Shown here in pieces: positions 1-8,399 of a DNA stretch of 34,858 nucleotides (within the stretch, counting starts at the first letter, position 1; every line of letters starts with the position of its first letter). The notes beneath the pieces were generated by a model. The model saw only the letters and a list, made by a program, of their open reading frames with translations. It had not been told where the DNA came from and did no database searches. Source of the DNA: Alistipes sp. (GTDB lineage: Bacteria > Bacteroidota > Bacteroidia > Bacteroidales > Rikenellaceae); NCBI GenBank assembly GCA_017502025.1, contig JAFVVS010000111.1, positions 1 through 34,858 on the forward strand, read 5' to 3'. Both the position numbers and the translations under genes were made by a program.

Positions 1-1521
1 GTCGAATGTTATGATTCCTACACCATCTTCGTAACTATTCGACACGATATTTGCTCCGAAGGTGAGTAGCTTATCCGAGGCATAAGGGTTGATTATCTGA
101 CCGTTGGCCGAGGTGTAGATTATCATATTGTTGGCGATGGTTATGCCCTCTTGGTGTATGGTGAAGCTACCTGCGACGACATCATCGCAGAGCAGTTGTA
201 TGGTGGCTGAACGGCTCTCTGTGGTGCGGTTCTGCTCGATGTTGAGCCTTATCACCTCGTCGTACATAGCGGCACGTGTCGACTCCTCCTGTAGCGTAAT
301 CCAGTTGGCTATTGCAGGAATCACCACCTTGTACCTCTTTGTATTCAGCTTTACCCTAATATCCAATGTCGAGGCGTCATTCGTTATCTCGATGTTGTCG
401 TTCTCGATTATCACCACACTGCTCTCGAATGTCAGCGTACGCATAATAGTGGTGTTAGCATCGCTTACGAGGACAATTATAGGGCTATCCGTCCAACTCT
501 CGGGCGCAGTGACGGTGATGTAACCCTCCTTCTCGGAGAGTTCGGTTACGGAGGCGTGCCAACCCTCTTGGGCGATAGTGGCGATATGTATCTCTTCGCA
601 AGAACTTGTGACTGTGTATGTAACCTTGCAGGAGCCTCCGGCTATAACAACGCCTTCATTCTCAACCTCAAATACGATGTCGAGTTTGCGGTTGTTAATC
701 TCATTAATCTTCTCTTCAAGTTCGTTAAGTCGGAGTTCTATACTTGTGATCTTTACGTTTATCTTTGCAATTTCGCTCTCAATTTTGTTGTTTATCTCGG
801 CTACTGCGGCTGCTATCTTTGCATCGATTACTCCGTTATTCTCGGTTATCGCCTCGGAAATAGCTTTTTTATACGCCTCGGTGAGTTCTGTTTGCAGACT
901 TTGCAGGTTACCCTTAATCTCTATAAGCTCATTTGCCAGGCTCTCATCTGTGCAGTTCTCTATCTGCGATTCGAGTTCGGCTATCTTGGAGTCAATTTGC
1001 GCAATGGTGTAGTAGCCTGATAGTTGCTCGTTTATCCACGACTTCATCGACTCTTCGAGTGCCGATATGGCGTTTGATATCTGCGTCAAGTTCTCACTTT
1101 TAATGTTATCGAGCTGTGATTGTAAGCCGGCTAATGTTGCGGATAAACTTTTGTACTGTTCGAGCGTGGCAAATGTTGCGCTAATCCAATCGATAGTGCC
1201 TTGATTTAGCGAATCGACATACTCCCGTAGTGTGGCTATCGCTTGCTCTATCTCTATATCCTTTGCTTTGAGATTTGCGAGATCCTCGGTCGTAGGTATC
1301 TCTTGGTTTTCGAGTGCGGCAATTTGCTCTTTCAGGGTATTACTCACCTCTTTCAAATCGGAGATTGAAATTTTCATGCTCTCGATTTGTTGCTCGATTG
1401 TCGAAATTCTGGTGCCTTCCAATTGGCTGACACGCTTGTCGAGGTCGGAAATAGCGTTGTTAATCTTCTGACAACCAAAAAGAAATGCGATGGTTGCCGC
1501 CATAAGCAGAACTCTTTTCAT
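1..1521 (-). CDS. Coiled-coil lipoprotein with BACON-like domain (3' end outside window)
   Basis: The frame opens with ATG at 1521 and stays open for 507 codons to the window edge, so the C-terminus is missing. Residues 1-17 are a lipoprotein signal with lipobox FLFGC (Cys17), so the protein should be exported and lipid-anchored. Residues about 18-270 are strongly helical with heptad-like Leu/Ile spacing and many Glu/Lys, which reads as a long coiled coil. About 290-459 is beta-rich; the last part (about 385-459) has the BACON pattern of W-I, R-S-A-T-I and H-Q-E-G. The stretch from about 460 to 507 (NMIIYTSANGQIINPY, FGANIVSNSYEDG, GIITFD) resembles the lead-in to leucine-rich BspA-like repeats of Bacteroidales surface proteins; that is inferred because the repeats themselves lie outside. 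It is transcribed away from tRNA-Arg from a possible promoter at 1557-1564. Ligand and role are unknown. Confidence 0.85.
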   Translation of the reverse strand, partial: MKRVLLMAATIAFLFGCQKINNAISDLDKRVSQLEGTRISTIEQQIESMKISISDLKEVSNTLKEQIAALENQEIPTTEDLANLKAKDIEIEQAIATLREYVDSLNQGTIDWISATFATLEQYKSLSATLAGLQSQLDNIKSENLTQISNAISALEESMKSWINEQLSGYYTIAQIDSKIAELESQIENCTDESLANELIEIKGNLQSLQTELTEAYKKAISEAITENNGVIDAKIAAAVAEINNKIESEIAKINVKITSIELRLNELEEKINEINNRKLDIVFEVENEGVVIAGGSCKVTYTVTSSCEEIHIATIAQEGWHASVTELSEKEGYITVTAPESWTDSPIIVLVSDANTTIMRTLTFESSVVIIENDNIEITNDASTLDIRVKLNTKRYKVVIPAIANWITLQEESTRAAMYDEVIRLNIEQNRTTESRSATIQLLCDDVVAGSFTIHQEGITIANNMIIYTSANGQIINPYASDKLLTFGANIVSNSYEDGVGIITFD

Positions 1522-1556
1522 GGTAGTAAATTTTTATTGTGATTATCTTCTAAATA

Positions 1557-1564
1557 CAAATGTA
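1557..1564 (-). promoter_or_regulatory. Possible -7 box for the coiled-coil lipoprotein gene
   Basis: On the minus strand this reads TACATTTG, a match to the Bacteroidota -7 consensus TAnnTTTG, 36 nt before the ATG at 1521. No good TTTG lies 19-21 bp upstream, so the -33 half is weak. The flanking 1565-1700 is AT-rich and holds no gene that I can see. Confidence 0.45.
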
Positions 1565-1696
1565 TAAATAATTATTCGATATAATAGATTTGCAATGTTG
1601 TTTTTTTGCGATAATTTTCCGATTGGATTGTAATGCTCTAATTCTCAATAGCATAGAAATAATTCGTAAAAATTATTAAAAATTTTCTTCAAAATA

Positions 1697-1728
1697 TTTG
1701 CACATTCCGAAAAAAGCCCCTATATTTG
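1697..1728 (+). promoter_or_regulatory. Bacteroidota promoter for tRNA-Arg
   Basis: TTTG at 1697-1700 and TATATTTG at 1721-1728 are separated by 20 bp, a full match to the Bacteroidota -33/-7 arrangement. The expected start site is a few bases before the tRNA at 1741, so the leader is very short. Confidence 0.85.
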
Positions 1729-1740
1729 CACTCGCAATTC

Positions 1741-1814
1741 GGCTCCGTAGCTCAACTGAATAGAGTACTTGACTACGGATCAAGCGGTTACAGGTTTGAA
1801 TCCTGTCGGAGTCA
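1741..1814 (+). tRNA. tRNA-Arg (ACG)
   Basis: A 74-nt cloverleaf can be drawn by hand. The acceptor stem pairs GGCTCCG with CGGAGTC (one G-U pair) and A1814 is the discriminator. The anticodon arm is CTTGA-CTACGGA-TCAAG, giving anticodon ACG, whose A34 is normally converted to inosine by TadA. The T arm is ACAGG-TTTGAAT-CCTGT. CCA is not encoded. It reads CGN arginine codons. Confidence 0.95.
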
Positions 1815-1817
1815 CGA

Positions 1818-1853
1818 AGCGGTCATCTCGAAAGAGGTGACCGCTGATTTTTT
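1818..1853 (+). terminator. Terminator after tRNA-Arg
   Basis: AGCGGTCA (1818-1825) pairs with TGACCGCT (1838-1845), with further pairing inside around a GAAA loop, followed by GATTTTTTG. This is a strong intrinsic terminator for the plus strand. It lies between convergent units; on the minus strand the hairpin has no T-run after it, so it is less convincing there. Confidence 0.85.
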
Positions 1854-1871
1854 GTACTATTATATACCTTA

Positions 1872-2666
1872 TTACTTTTGGGATTCTATCTTCTGCAAGA
1901 GCTTGGCAGGATAGTCGGTGGTGATGGCGTCAAACTTATGTTTGAGGAACCAATCCATATCCTCCTCTTTGTTGATTGTCCAGGCATTGAGATAGACCTT
2001 GCGTCGCTTGAAGGTCTTTACCCACTCCGGATGTGCAAAATAGAAGATATTCTGATAATCTACCGCCTTAAGGCCAATAGCCTTTATCGAGTCGGGATGC
2101 ATATTCGGAAGCTCCTGCTTCCACTTGCCGAGGTACTGCGCACGACGACCTGTGTTGTCCTGAATGTATTTTACCGCAGTGATGTTCGAGCCGAGGAACT
2201 CACACCACTCCATAGCGCCCATCTCTTCGATGGTTCGAATAATCTCCTTGCTAAGACGGAGCGAGTACTCGTCCGAGATCATCGTCTTGACATCTACAAT
2301 GAGCTTTGTCTTTCTCTGCTTCATCACCTCGGTCAAGTATTCACGGAAGGTGGGAATCTTCTCGCCATTTTTGAGCGGATATTTTATCAACTCGGCATAC
2401 TTTGTATCCTTGATAGGCAAACCGCAGTGTTTGAGGTTGTGATATACGACCAACGAATCGTCGGCAGTGATATGTACATCGCACTCCGAGCCGTGAACTC
2501 CCAATCGTACCGCCTCACGCCACGATGCCAATGAGTTCTGAGGAAAGCCCTTCTCCTTCCAAGCACCACGGTGCGCAATTACGCAGTTCTTGTTCCATTC
2601 AAACTTTTGAGCTGTAACCGATAATGAGCAAGCTACAACCAAGATAAAAATACAAATCTTCTTCAT
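1872..2666 (-). CDS. Secreted glycerophosphodiester phosphodiesterase
   Basis: A 264-residue GDPD-family enzyme that hydrolyses glycerophosphodiesters to glycerol 3-phosphate and an alcohol. Residues 1-19 are a signal peptide ending in VTAQ, so it should act in the periplasm. The GDPD core is clear: AHRG (His32, Arg33), PQNS where the family usually has PENT, ECD with the metal-binding pair Glu61 and Asp63, and the second catalytic His at YHN (His76). The third acidic ligand site, usually ExK, reads DVK here (Asp125). The C-terminal TTDYP is the usual end of the TIM barrel. The length is normal for a small bacterial GDPD. It is the last gene of the long minus-strand unit, 30 nt after the methyltransferase. 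Phospholipid-headgroup turnover is inferred from family, not from context. Confidence 0.9.
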   Translation of the reverse strand: MKKICIFILVVACSLSVTAQKFEWNKNCVIAHRGAWKEKGFPQNSLASWREAVRLGVHGSECDVHITADDSLVVYHNLKHCGLPIKDTKYAELIKYPLKNGEKIPTFREYLTEVMKQRKTKLIVDVKTMISDEYSLRLSKEIIRTIEEMGAMEWCEFLGSNITAVKYIQDNTGRRAQYLGKWKQELPNMHPDSIKAIGLKAVDYQNIFYFAHPEWVKTFKRRKVYLNAWTINKEEDMDWFLKHKFDAITTDYPAKLLQKIESQK

Positions 2667-2696
2667 ATACTGAGTATTGAGGGTTATTCTAAAACA

Positions 2697-3464
2697 CTAT
2701 TTGGTAGCCACGAAGAAGAGGTCGAAGCACTCCATACCCACCTCATACGGCACGATAGAGTAGTCCGACATCACGATAGACTCGGTAAGCTCGGTATTCT
2801 TCTTGTGGAGCGAACGGCGATTTAGGCGATTGAGCATATCGTAAGGAATCTGCAACAGTTTGCGAGGTAGGCGGTGTTGCAGGTCGAGAATGTCGAAACG
2901 GGTGATTTTGCGCACGCTCTGGCGGTTTTTGCGGTAGTACTCCATAATCTTCTCGTTGCCGATGACGCCATACGCCTCGACCTTCGAGAAGTGACACTCC
3001 AACAGGTTGCGCAACTCGTCGGCATTGTACTCTCGCACATGCCAAGGATTGCGAGTGAGCGACATTGGGGCATTTGGAGTCGAAACAACGAACTTTCCGC
3101 CCGGGCGAAGTACTCGTGCCACCTCACGCACACAAGCAATATCGTCGTCAATATGCTCGATAACCTGAAACGACACCACCGCATCGAACGAGCAGTTCTC
3201 AAAGTCGATTGGCGGCACCTCCATATCGTAATACTCGACATTTTCGAGTTGATTTATCTGCGCCGGTAACTCCTTGTCGATGGAGATGTAGCGTGTAGCC
3301 TTCGGAGCGATGACCTCCACGCCATAGCCCATTCCGGTACCGATTTCGAGGATATCGCCCTCGACCAACTCGGCAGCACGATGATACGCCAGCACCGAGC
3401 GCTGGAAGACATAGTTATCTGATTTTTCGAGCGACACACGCTCTGCGGTTGCGATTGTTGACAT
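2697..3464 (-). CDS. Class I SAM-dependent methyltransferase
   Basis: A 255-residue protein with a Rossmann-like methyltransferase fold of the Methyltransf_11/UbiE-like type. Motif I is ILEIGTGMG (about 38-46), the acidic end of beta2 is SIDKE, motif II lies around SFDAVVSFQVIEHI (about 92-105), and LRPGGKFVVSTPN (119-131) is the post-motif loop and strand. There is no signal peptide, so it is cytoplasmic. The C-terminal about 100 residues (many Arg/Lys, then YEVGMECFDLFFVATK) probably form the substrate-specific part; the substrate cannot be told from sequence. The start is 4 nt after the cvfB stop, which indicates translational coupling. No additional conserved domain was recognised. Confidence 0.85.
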   Translation of the reverse strand: MSTIATAERVSLEKSDNYVFQRSVLAYHRAAELVEGDILEIGTGMGYGVEVIAPKATRYISIDKELPAQINQLENVEYYDMEVPPIDFENCSFDAVVSFQVIEHIDDDIACVREVARVLRPGGKFVVSTPNAPMSLTRNPWHVREYNADELRNLLECHFSKVEAYGVIGNEKIMEYYRKNRQSVRKITRFDILDLQHRLPRKLLQIPYDMLNRLNRRSLHKKNTELTESIVMSDYSIVPYEVGMECFDLFFVATK

Positions 3465-3468
3465 TCCG

Positions 3469-4305
3469 CTACTCCTTAACCTTTATTTCATTTTCATTGC
3501 AAACAACTCGATTGTGGCTCAAAAGCACTCCCAACGAGCGTTTGAAGAGTTTTTTGCTCATATTGAGGCGCTCCTTAATCTCCTCGGGCGAACTGTTGTC
3601 GGTAAGTGTGAGGGAGCCACCTGCCGCAACGATAGCATCGTACAAAACCTCTGCCGAGTCCTTCACCTGTGCAAAGCCCTTCTGTTGCAACGAGAGGTCA
3701 ATGCGGTTGTCGTCGGTAATGCGGCTCACATACGCCTCGACCTTATCACCCAACTTCACATCACGGAAAATCTGATTTTTATAAATCATTCCCCAATGGC
3801 GATTCTCGACGATTGCACGATAGCCAATCTCGCTCTCCGACACAATCAACGCCTCGACCTTCTGGCGTGGCGATAGGGTTATAATATCCTCATTATTAAC
3901 ATATTGCTTCAACTTCGAGGTCGCCACACAGCGGTCAGTAATATTGTCCACATAGAGATATACCGTCTTATACGAGCCGACCACGACACCGCCCTGCTGA
4001 TTGCGGTTTGGGAGGAATAAATCCTTACCCGTGATGCCCCAATCGAGAAATGCACCGTGGATATTCTTATCCACAACTTTGAGGTAGGCGCACTTGCCCG
4101 CCGTAATTTTTGGCGTTTCGGTTGTCGCCACGATACGATCCTCCGAGTCGTGATAGACAAACACCTCGACCTCATCATCAACCTTCTGCGTCAGCGACAC
4201 ATAGCGGTTTGGGAGCAACACCTCGTTGCCCTCCTCGTCTGCCAAGTACAGACCAAACTCCGACACTCTCGCTACACGCAAGGTTTGTATTTCACCAATT
4301 CTCAT
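3469..4305 (-). CDS. cvfB: CvfB-type S1-like RNA-binding protein
   Basis: A 278-residue cytoplasmic protein that matches the CvfB/YitL family: serial S1-like OB folds followed by a small winged-helix domain. An N-terminal OB-like unit (about 1-65; GEIQTLRVARVSEFGLYL, LLPNRYV) is followed by a second (about 70-140; HGAFLDWGITGKDLFLP, GSYKTVYLYVD) and a third S1 unit (about 145-215; KVEALIVSESEIGYRAIVENRHWGMIY, LGDKVEAYVSRI, RIDLSLQ). The end (about 220-278; EEIKERLNMSKKLFKRSLGVLL) is the winged helix. Family members bind RNA and affect virulence-factor or stress gene expression in Firmicutes; the role in Bacteroidales is unknown. It follows korB by 52 nt that hold four 7-bp repeats. Confidence 0.88.
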   Translation of the reverse strand: MRIGEIQTLRVARVSEFGLYLADEEGNEVLLPNRYVSLTQKVDDEVEVFVYHDSEDRIVATTETPKITAGKCAYLKVVDKNIHGAFLDWGITGKDLFLPNRNQQGGVVVGSYKTVYLYVDNITDRCVATSKLKQYVNNEDIITLSPRQKVEALIVSESEIGYRAIVENRHWGMIYKNQIFRDVKLGDKVEAYVSRITDDNRIDLSLQQKGFAQVKDSAEVLYDAIVAAGGSLTLTDNSSPEEIKERLNMSKKLFKRSLGVLLSHNRVVCNENEIKVKE

Positions 4306-4320
4306 TGTAATTCAAAAAAA

Positions 4321-4350
4321 TTCTCAATTCTCAATTCTCAATTCTCAATT
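4321..4350. repeat. 7-bp tandem array (TTCTCAA)x4
   Basis: Four perfect TTCTCAA units plus TT occupy most of the 52-nt gap between korB and cvfB. No promoter box is seen in the gap, so the unit probably reads through it. This is one of several 7-bp arrays of different sequence in the window. Confidence 0.9.
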
Positions 4351-4357
4351 TGGAAAG

Positions 4358-5386
4358 TTATTCGACTTTCCAAGTCTCTCCACCGAAAAACAAATCGTCT
4401 GCCTTCATATTCGGTTTTACGGCTTGTTGCTCCTCGATTTGGCGTGCAACCTCCGAGTCGTAGGTAGGGCGTGCCACATCACGAATAATGCCCACCGCAA
4501 CAGGGTAGTCAGGGTAGCGCATCGAAGCCAACGTCGTGTGCAAAGCGGTATCCTCCGAGTGTGCATCGTGCGTCAGCACATCGTCTATCGTATAGCCATC
4601 TTCGCCAACGGTTACAACCTTCAAGCGCAAGCCGTCAAGCACCAAGCCCTTCTCCCTATTTGCGCCAAAGAGCATCTTCTCACCGTGAACAAGGCGGATG
4701 GTGCGCTCCTCACGGATAGCCTTCGTATCAGCATAGTCAGCGTGGGTTTTGTGGTTGAAAATCACGCAATTAACAAGCGTTTCAATCACCGACATACCCT
4801 TATGACAAGCACCCTCGACAAGCAACTCTTTGGTCAAGTCCAACTCCATATCTATCGTGCGAGCCACAAATGAAGCCTTTGCACCAATCGCCAACACCGC
4901 CGGCGAGAATGGCTCCTCGATAGTACCGAATGGCGAGGTTTTAGTTATTTTGCCCAACTTCGAGGTAGGGGAGTATTGACCTTTGGTCAAGCCGTAAATC
5001 TCGTTGTTGAACAAAATCAGGTTCAAGTCGATATTTCTGCGGCAAGCGTGGATAAAGTGGTTACCACCAATCGCCAGCGAGTCGCCATCGCCCGAACAAA
5101 CCCATACCGAGAGGTCGGGACGAGCCGTCTTCAAGCCCGTAGAGATAGCGGCTGCACGACCGTGAATGGTGTGGAAACCGTAGGTATTCATATAGTAGAC
5201 AAAGCGTGACGAACAGCCGATACCCGAGATAAATGCGAAGTTCTCTCGTGGGATATCCAATCGCTCGGCAACCTCGGGCAACGCCTTCAACACCGAATTA
5301 AATACGGCGTGGTCGCCACAACCAGGACACCACTTCACGGCATTACCATTGCGAAAATCGTTTGCGGTATATTCTCTCTTTGCCAT
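4358..5386 (-). CDS. korB: 2-oxoacid:ferredoxin oxidoreductase beta subunit (KorB-like)
   Basis: The beta subunit carries thiamine diphosphate and iron-sulfur ligands; with KorA it oxidises a 2-oxoacid, probably 2-oxoglutarate, to the acyl-CoA while reducing ferredoxin. Numbering from MAKREYTAN (342 residues), CPGCGDH (20-26) and Cys58 (GIGCSS) are the expected cluster ligands, and GDGDSLAIGGNHFIHACRRN (99-118) with LFNNEIYGLTKGQ is the TPP pyrophosphate/Mg site. I chose ATG 5386 because it lies 4 nt after the korA stop; an in-frame ATG at 5401 would overlap korA and add only MRIST. Substrate preference for 2-oxoglutarate over pyruvate is inferred from the two-subunit KorAB arrangement. It is cytoplasmic. 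Confidence 0.9.
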   Translation of the reverse strand: MAKREYTANDFRNGNAVKWCPGCGDHAVFNSVLKALPEVAERLDIPRENFAFISGIGCSSRFVYYMNTYGFHTIHGRAAAISTGLKTARPDLSVWVCSGDGDSLAIGGNHFIHACRRNIDLNLILFNNEIYGLTKGQYSPTSKLGKITKTSPFGTIEEPFSPAVLAIGAKASFVARTIDMELDLTKELLVEGACHKGMSVIETLVNCVIFNHKTHADYADTKAIREERTIRLVHGEKMLFGANREKGLVLDGLRLKVVTVGEDGYTIDDVLTHDAHSEDTALHTTLASMRYPDYPVAVGIIRDVARPTYDSEVARQIEEQQAVKPNMKADDLFFGGETWKVE

Positions 5387-5390
5387 AGTA

Positions 5391-7247
5391 CTAATTCTCA
5401 TTAAGGTTTTTCAAAATCTCCGCTTTGAGAGCCTCTGCCGCAAATGGTTTTGCTCCCATATCCGCCAACGAGCGAATATCCTTGTGCGAAGTCATCGAGC
5501 GCAAGTGTGATGCGAGTTGTCCGCTATTGCTCTCGCAGACCAACACACGCTTGAAGTGTGACATAGCCTCTGCAATGCCCGACTGCAATGGGTTAATCAG
5601 CGAAATGGTAGCGTATGCCACATTTCCGCCCTCATTGCGAACTTCGGCAACAATTTCCGACACCTTGCCGACATTGCTACCCCAAGCCAAAACGACCATT
5701 TCGCCCTCCGTTGCACCCTCGATCTGCACCGCAGGCATCAACTCCTTTGCACGCTCTACTCGCTCGGCACGCAGTGCGCCCATCAAGGCGTGGTCGGCAG
5801 GGGTGTAGGATATTGCACCCGTCTTTGGTTGCTTCTCCAAGCCACCCAAGCGATGCTCCAACCCCTCTGCGCCAGGAATTGCCCAATAACGAGCCAAATT
5901 CTCATTTGCCGAGTATGGATTGAACAATCCTCGCTCGTTGAAGCACTCCGCCTTCTCCGCCAACTCCTCACGAGTGATGATTGGTGGAGTAATCGAAGGC
6001 ATATCGGCAACTCGCTTTATGAGCCAAGGCTCGGTGCCATTTGCCAAGTTTGCATCGGTCAAAAGTACCACAGGCATCATTCGCTCCAACGCAATTTTTG
6101 CCGCCAAGTACGCCTTCTCGAAGCAGTCAGCAGGGGAGTGTGCCGCCAACACCACAAGCGGACTATCGCCATTGCGACCATACATCGCCTGCAAGAGGTC
6201 GGCTTGCTCGCTCTTGGTTGGCAAGCCCGTAGAAGGACCACCACGCTGAACATCGACCACAACAAGCGGTATCTGCGCCATAACCGCCAAGCCGAGAGCT
6301 TCGCTCTTCAATGCCAAGCCCGGGCCGGATGTCGTTGTTACTGCCAACGCTCCGCCAAACGAAGCACCGATTGCGGTACAAATTCCGGCGATCTCATCCT
6401 CTGCCTGAACGCTCTTTACGCCCAACGCCTTATGCTTTGCCAACTCCTCCAAAATGCCCGTAGCAGGGGTAATAGGGTAGGAGCCACAGAAGAGCGGTCT
6501 GCCACTCTTCTCTGCCGCAGCGATAAAGCCCCAAGCCACCGCCTGGTTGCCATTTATCGAGCGATAAGTGCCCTTTGCGAGTGCGCTCACTCGCTCCTCG
6601 GTGTGATTTTCGCCCACGAGGTGAGTATTCTTTGCATAGTTCTCGCCCGCCTGCAACGCCAAAGTATTCGCCTTGCTGACGAGTGGATTTTTCTTGCCAA
6701 ATTTCTTCTCTACAAACTTCTCGGCATACTCGGTCGGGATGTCGTACATTCCGAGCGTAATACCCAGCACCACCATATTGCGGCACTTCAACGCAGACTT
6801 GCGGTCGAGTTCGCACTCGGCAACGGCATCGAGCGTCATCTGCGTAATAGGCGCTTCGACAATGTTGCACTCCTGCAAACCGAGCTGCTCTACGATTGTT
6901 TCGATGTCGTAGCCCAACTTCGCAACCGCCTCCTTTGTAAAGCCGTCGCTATCGAGCAATATCGTAGCCGTAGCGGTGGCATATTTGCTATGCGCCACCA
7001 ATGCGGCAGGATTCATCGCCACCAAAATATTGCACTTGTCGCCCTCGTGCGTTACCGCTTGCGACGAGAAATGAACCTGAAAGCCCGAAACACCTGCTAC
7101 CGTACCTTGTGGTGCTCGCACCTCGGCAGGATAGTCGGGAAAGGTGAATACGCCGTAGCCTGCAAATGCAGCACTCTCCGAAAAGAGGTTGCCCACCATC
7201 TGCATACCATCGCCCGAATCACCCGAAAAACGAATTACTGTATTCAT
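5391..7247 (-). CDS. korA: 2-oxoacid:ferredoxin oxidoreductase, fused gamma-alpha subunit (KorA-like)
   Basis: A 618-residue KorA. The N-terminal about 190 residues are the gamma domain (IRFSGDSGDGMQMVG, PDYPAEVRAPQGTVAGVSGFQVHFSS), a separate chain in some archaea but fused here. The alpha part begins near GNQAVAWGFIAAAEKSG, followed by SYPITPATGILEELA, VQAEDEIAGICTAIGASFGGALAVTTTSGPGLALKSEALGLA and QRGGPSTGLPTKSEQADLLQAMYGRNGD, all hallmarks of the family. The C-terminal domain (VVLAWGSNVGKVSEIV) completes the usual length. With KorB it makes a CoA-dependent, ferredoxin-reducing oxidoreductase used in the anaerobic TCA branch. No separate ferredoxin (KorD) or KorC gene lies nearby. It starts 21 nt after the DUF1573 gene. 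Confidence 0.92.
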   Translation of the reverse strand: MNTVIRFSGDSGDGMQMVGNLFSESAAFAGYGVFTFPDYPAEVRAPQGTVAGVSGFQVHFSSQAVTHEGDKCNILVAMNPAALVAHSKYATATATILLDSDGFTKEAVAKLGYDIETIVEQLGLQECNIVEAPITQMTLDAVAECELDRKSALKCRNMVVLGITLGMYDIPTEYAEKFVEKKFGKKNPLVSKANTLALQAGENYAKNTHLVGENHTEERVSALAKGTYRSINGNQAVAWGFIAAAEKSGRPLFCGSYPITPATGILEELAKHKALGVKSVQAEDEIAGICTAIGASFGGALAVTTTSGPGLALKSEALGLAVMAQIPLVVVDVQRGGPSTGLPTKSEQADLLQAMYGRNGDSPLVVLAAHSPADCFEKAYLAAKIALERMMPVVLLTDANLANGTEPWLIKRVADMPSITPPIITREELAEKAECFNERGLFNPYSANENLARYWAIPGAEGLEHRLGGLEKQPKTGAISYTPADHALMGALRAERVERAKELMPAVQIEGATEGEMVVLAWGSNVGKVSEIVAEVRNEGGNVAYATISLINPLQSGIAEAMSHFKRVLVCESNSGQLASHLRSMTSHKDIRSLADMGAKPFAAEALKAEILKNLNEN

Positions 7248-7268
7248 AATATTAGCCCTTGGCTCTCT

Positions 7269-7673
7269 TTAATCTTTTGCAATGCCTTTAATCGTTAAAA
7301 TCTCGGTTCCGCCAACCGAATTGGAGCGAATCTGCACAATGCGTCGCAAGATGCCCTTCTCGACCTTCTTCGATTCGAGTGTTAGGCGTATCTCGCCACT
7401 CTCGCCCACGGCAATGGGCTTGCGTGAGAATTCGGCTTTCAGACACGAGCAACTTGTGGTTGCAGCGAATACCACCAATGGCTCGCTACCATCGTTCGTA
7501 AAGCGGAACAGGCACTTTTTATCCTCGCCTTTGCGCTCGATGTCGCCAAAGTCGCACTCGCTCTTCTCGAAGCGGATGTGTGCCCCTCGAAACTCCTCGT
7601 TCGCCTTCTTCTCCTCTGCGTGCAGTGGCAATATCGCCACCATACAGCATAACAGCGTGAATAGGTACTTCAT
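7269..7673 (-). CDS. DUF1573 family exported protein
   Basis: A 134-residue protein with signal peptide (residues 1-19, ending ILPLHA) and one DUF1573 domain, an immunoglobulin-like fold common in Bacteroidota. The diagnostic parts are FEKSECDFGDIERKGEDKKCLFRFTNDGSEPLVV, TSCSCLKAEFSRKPIAVGESGEIRLTL and a closing ILTIKGIAKD. Two cysteines sit in the TSCSC motif. It should be periplasmic or surface-exposed. The function of the family is not known. It lies 10 nt after tonB and 21 nt before korA in the long minus-strand unit. Confidence 0.88.
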   Translation of the reverse strand: MKYLFTLLCCMVAILPLHAEEKKANEEFRGAHIRFEKSECDFGDIERKGEDKKCLFRFTNDGSEPLVVFAATTSCSCLKAEFSRKPIAVGESGEIRLTLESKKVEKGILRRIVQIRSNSVGGTEILTIKGIAKD

Positions 7674-7683
7674 TCTCTGAGTT

Positions 7684-8358
7684 CTATTTCATCTTAAATA
7701 CATAGGTTATTTTACCGCCCTGCTTGAAGGCTTGCGCCTCGGTGAAGCGAGCCTTGCGTGCGGCAGCAACTGCGGCATCCACCAATGCCTTGTCGTTGGT
7801 GGTAGAGCCCTTCTGGTCGTATGACGCCTCGGTCACGACTCCTGCCTGATTGACCACCACTTTGACTACAACCTTTCCACTCTTATTTCCCGCAGGGTAG
7901 AGCGGTTGTGGCAAAGCACCGACCAATCCTCGGCCCTGCAAGCCCTCGTCGAGAAACTCGTTGCCGATAGGGTTTAATCCGCCACCCGTACCTGCTGCGG
8001 TGGTCACGGTGTCTTGGCGAGCATACGGATTGCCGGCATTTGCAGGCTTGTCTGCTCCATCTTTCGACATCTTGAACAACGCACGCTGATTTACCGTGCG
8101 AGTCTCCTCCGCCTTGCCTGCCGCCTGTTGGGAGTTATCCTTCGTCGCAAGATTCTCGTGACGAGGCGCCTCCTTCACCTTTGGTGCAGGTTTTGGCTTC
8201 GGCTTTGGTGGTGGCTCGGGCTTCACATACTCGATGTAGATGATATCGCTCTGCGGTTTTTCGATTGGGCGAATTGCAAACTCACCAAATCGGAACGCCA
8301 CTACAAGCAACACCACATACAACGCAGTGAAGATATATGCAAAATGTTTTGATTCCAT
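7684..8358 (-). CDS. tonB: TonB energy transducer
   Basis: A 224-residue TonB. One N-terminal membrane helix (about 5-21; AYIFTALYVVLLVVAF) is followed by a proline/lysine-rich periplasmic span (PEPPPKPKPKPAPK, about 46-60), a Gly/Asn/Gln-rich linker and a C-terminal TonB domain (about 140-224; PQPLYPAGNKSGKVVVKVVVNQAGVVTEASYDQKGS...AAVAAARKARFTE). It carries the proton-motive energy of ExbBD to TonB-dependent receptors in the outer membrane. ATG 8358 (MESKHF) is preferred: an in-frame ATG at 8379 would add MANSPLI, which is encoded by the intergenic CCATTAG repeat and is unlikely to be translated by design. It lies 41 nt after exbD. Confidence 0.9.
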   Translation of the reverse strand: MESKHFAYIFTALYVVLLVVAFRFGEFAIRPIEKPQSDIIYIEYVKPEPPPKPKPKPAPKVKEAPRHENLATKDNSQQAAGKAEETRTVNQRALFKMSKDGADKPANAGNPYARQDTVTTAAGTGGGLNPIGNEFLDEGLQGRGLVGALPQPLYPAGNKSGKVVVKVVVNQAGVVTEASYDQKGSTTNDKALVDAAVAAARKARFTEAQAFKQGGKITYVFKMK

Positions 8359-8370
8359 AATTAATGGGCT

Positions 8371-8396
8371 ATTAGCCATTGGCCATTAGCCATTAG
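8371..8396. repeat. 7-bp tandem array (ATTAGCC)
   Basis: About four units of ATTAGCC/ATTGGCC fill the exbD-tonB gap. The same unit recurs at 19501-19515. In one frame the array adds a false N-terminal extension to tonB. Confidence 0.85.
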
Positions 8397-8399
8397 CTT

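Noticed and set aside
128..1020. Plus-strand open frames over the left-edge gene
   Set aside because: They lie opposite a continuous 507-codon minus-strand frame with signal, coiled coil and BACON pattern; their proteins show no domain and are Cys/Ser-rich as antisense frames often are.
1726..1914. 62-residue plus-strand frame across tRNA-Arg
   Set aside because: It is the tRNA and its terminator read as protein.
5790..7298. 502-residue plus-strand open frame over korA
   Set aside because: Fully antisense to a well-recognised KorA; the protein has no family features and exists because of GC-rich codon bias.
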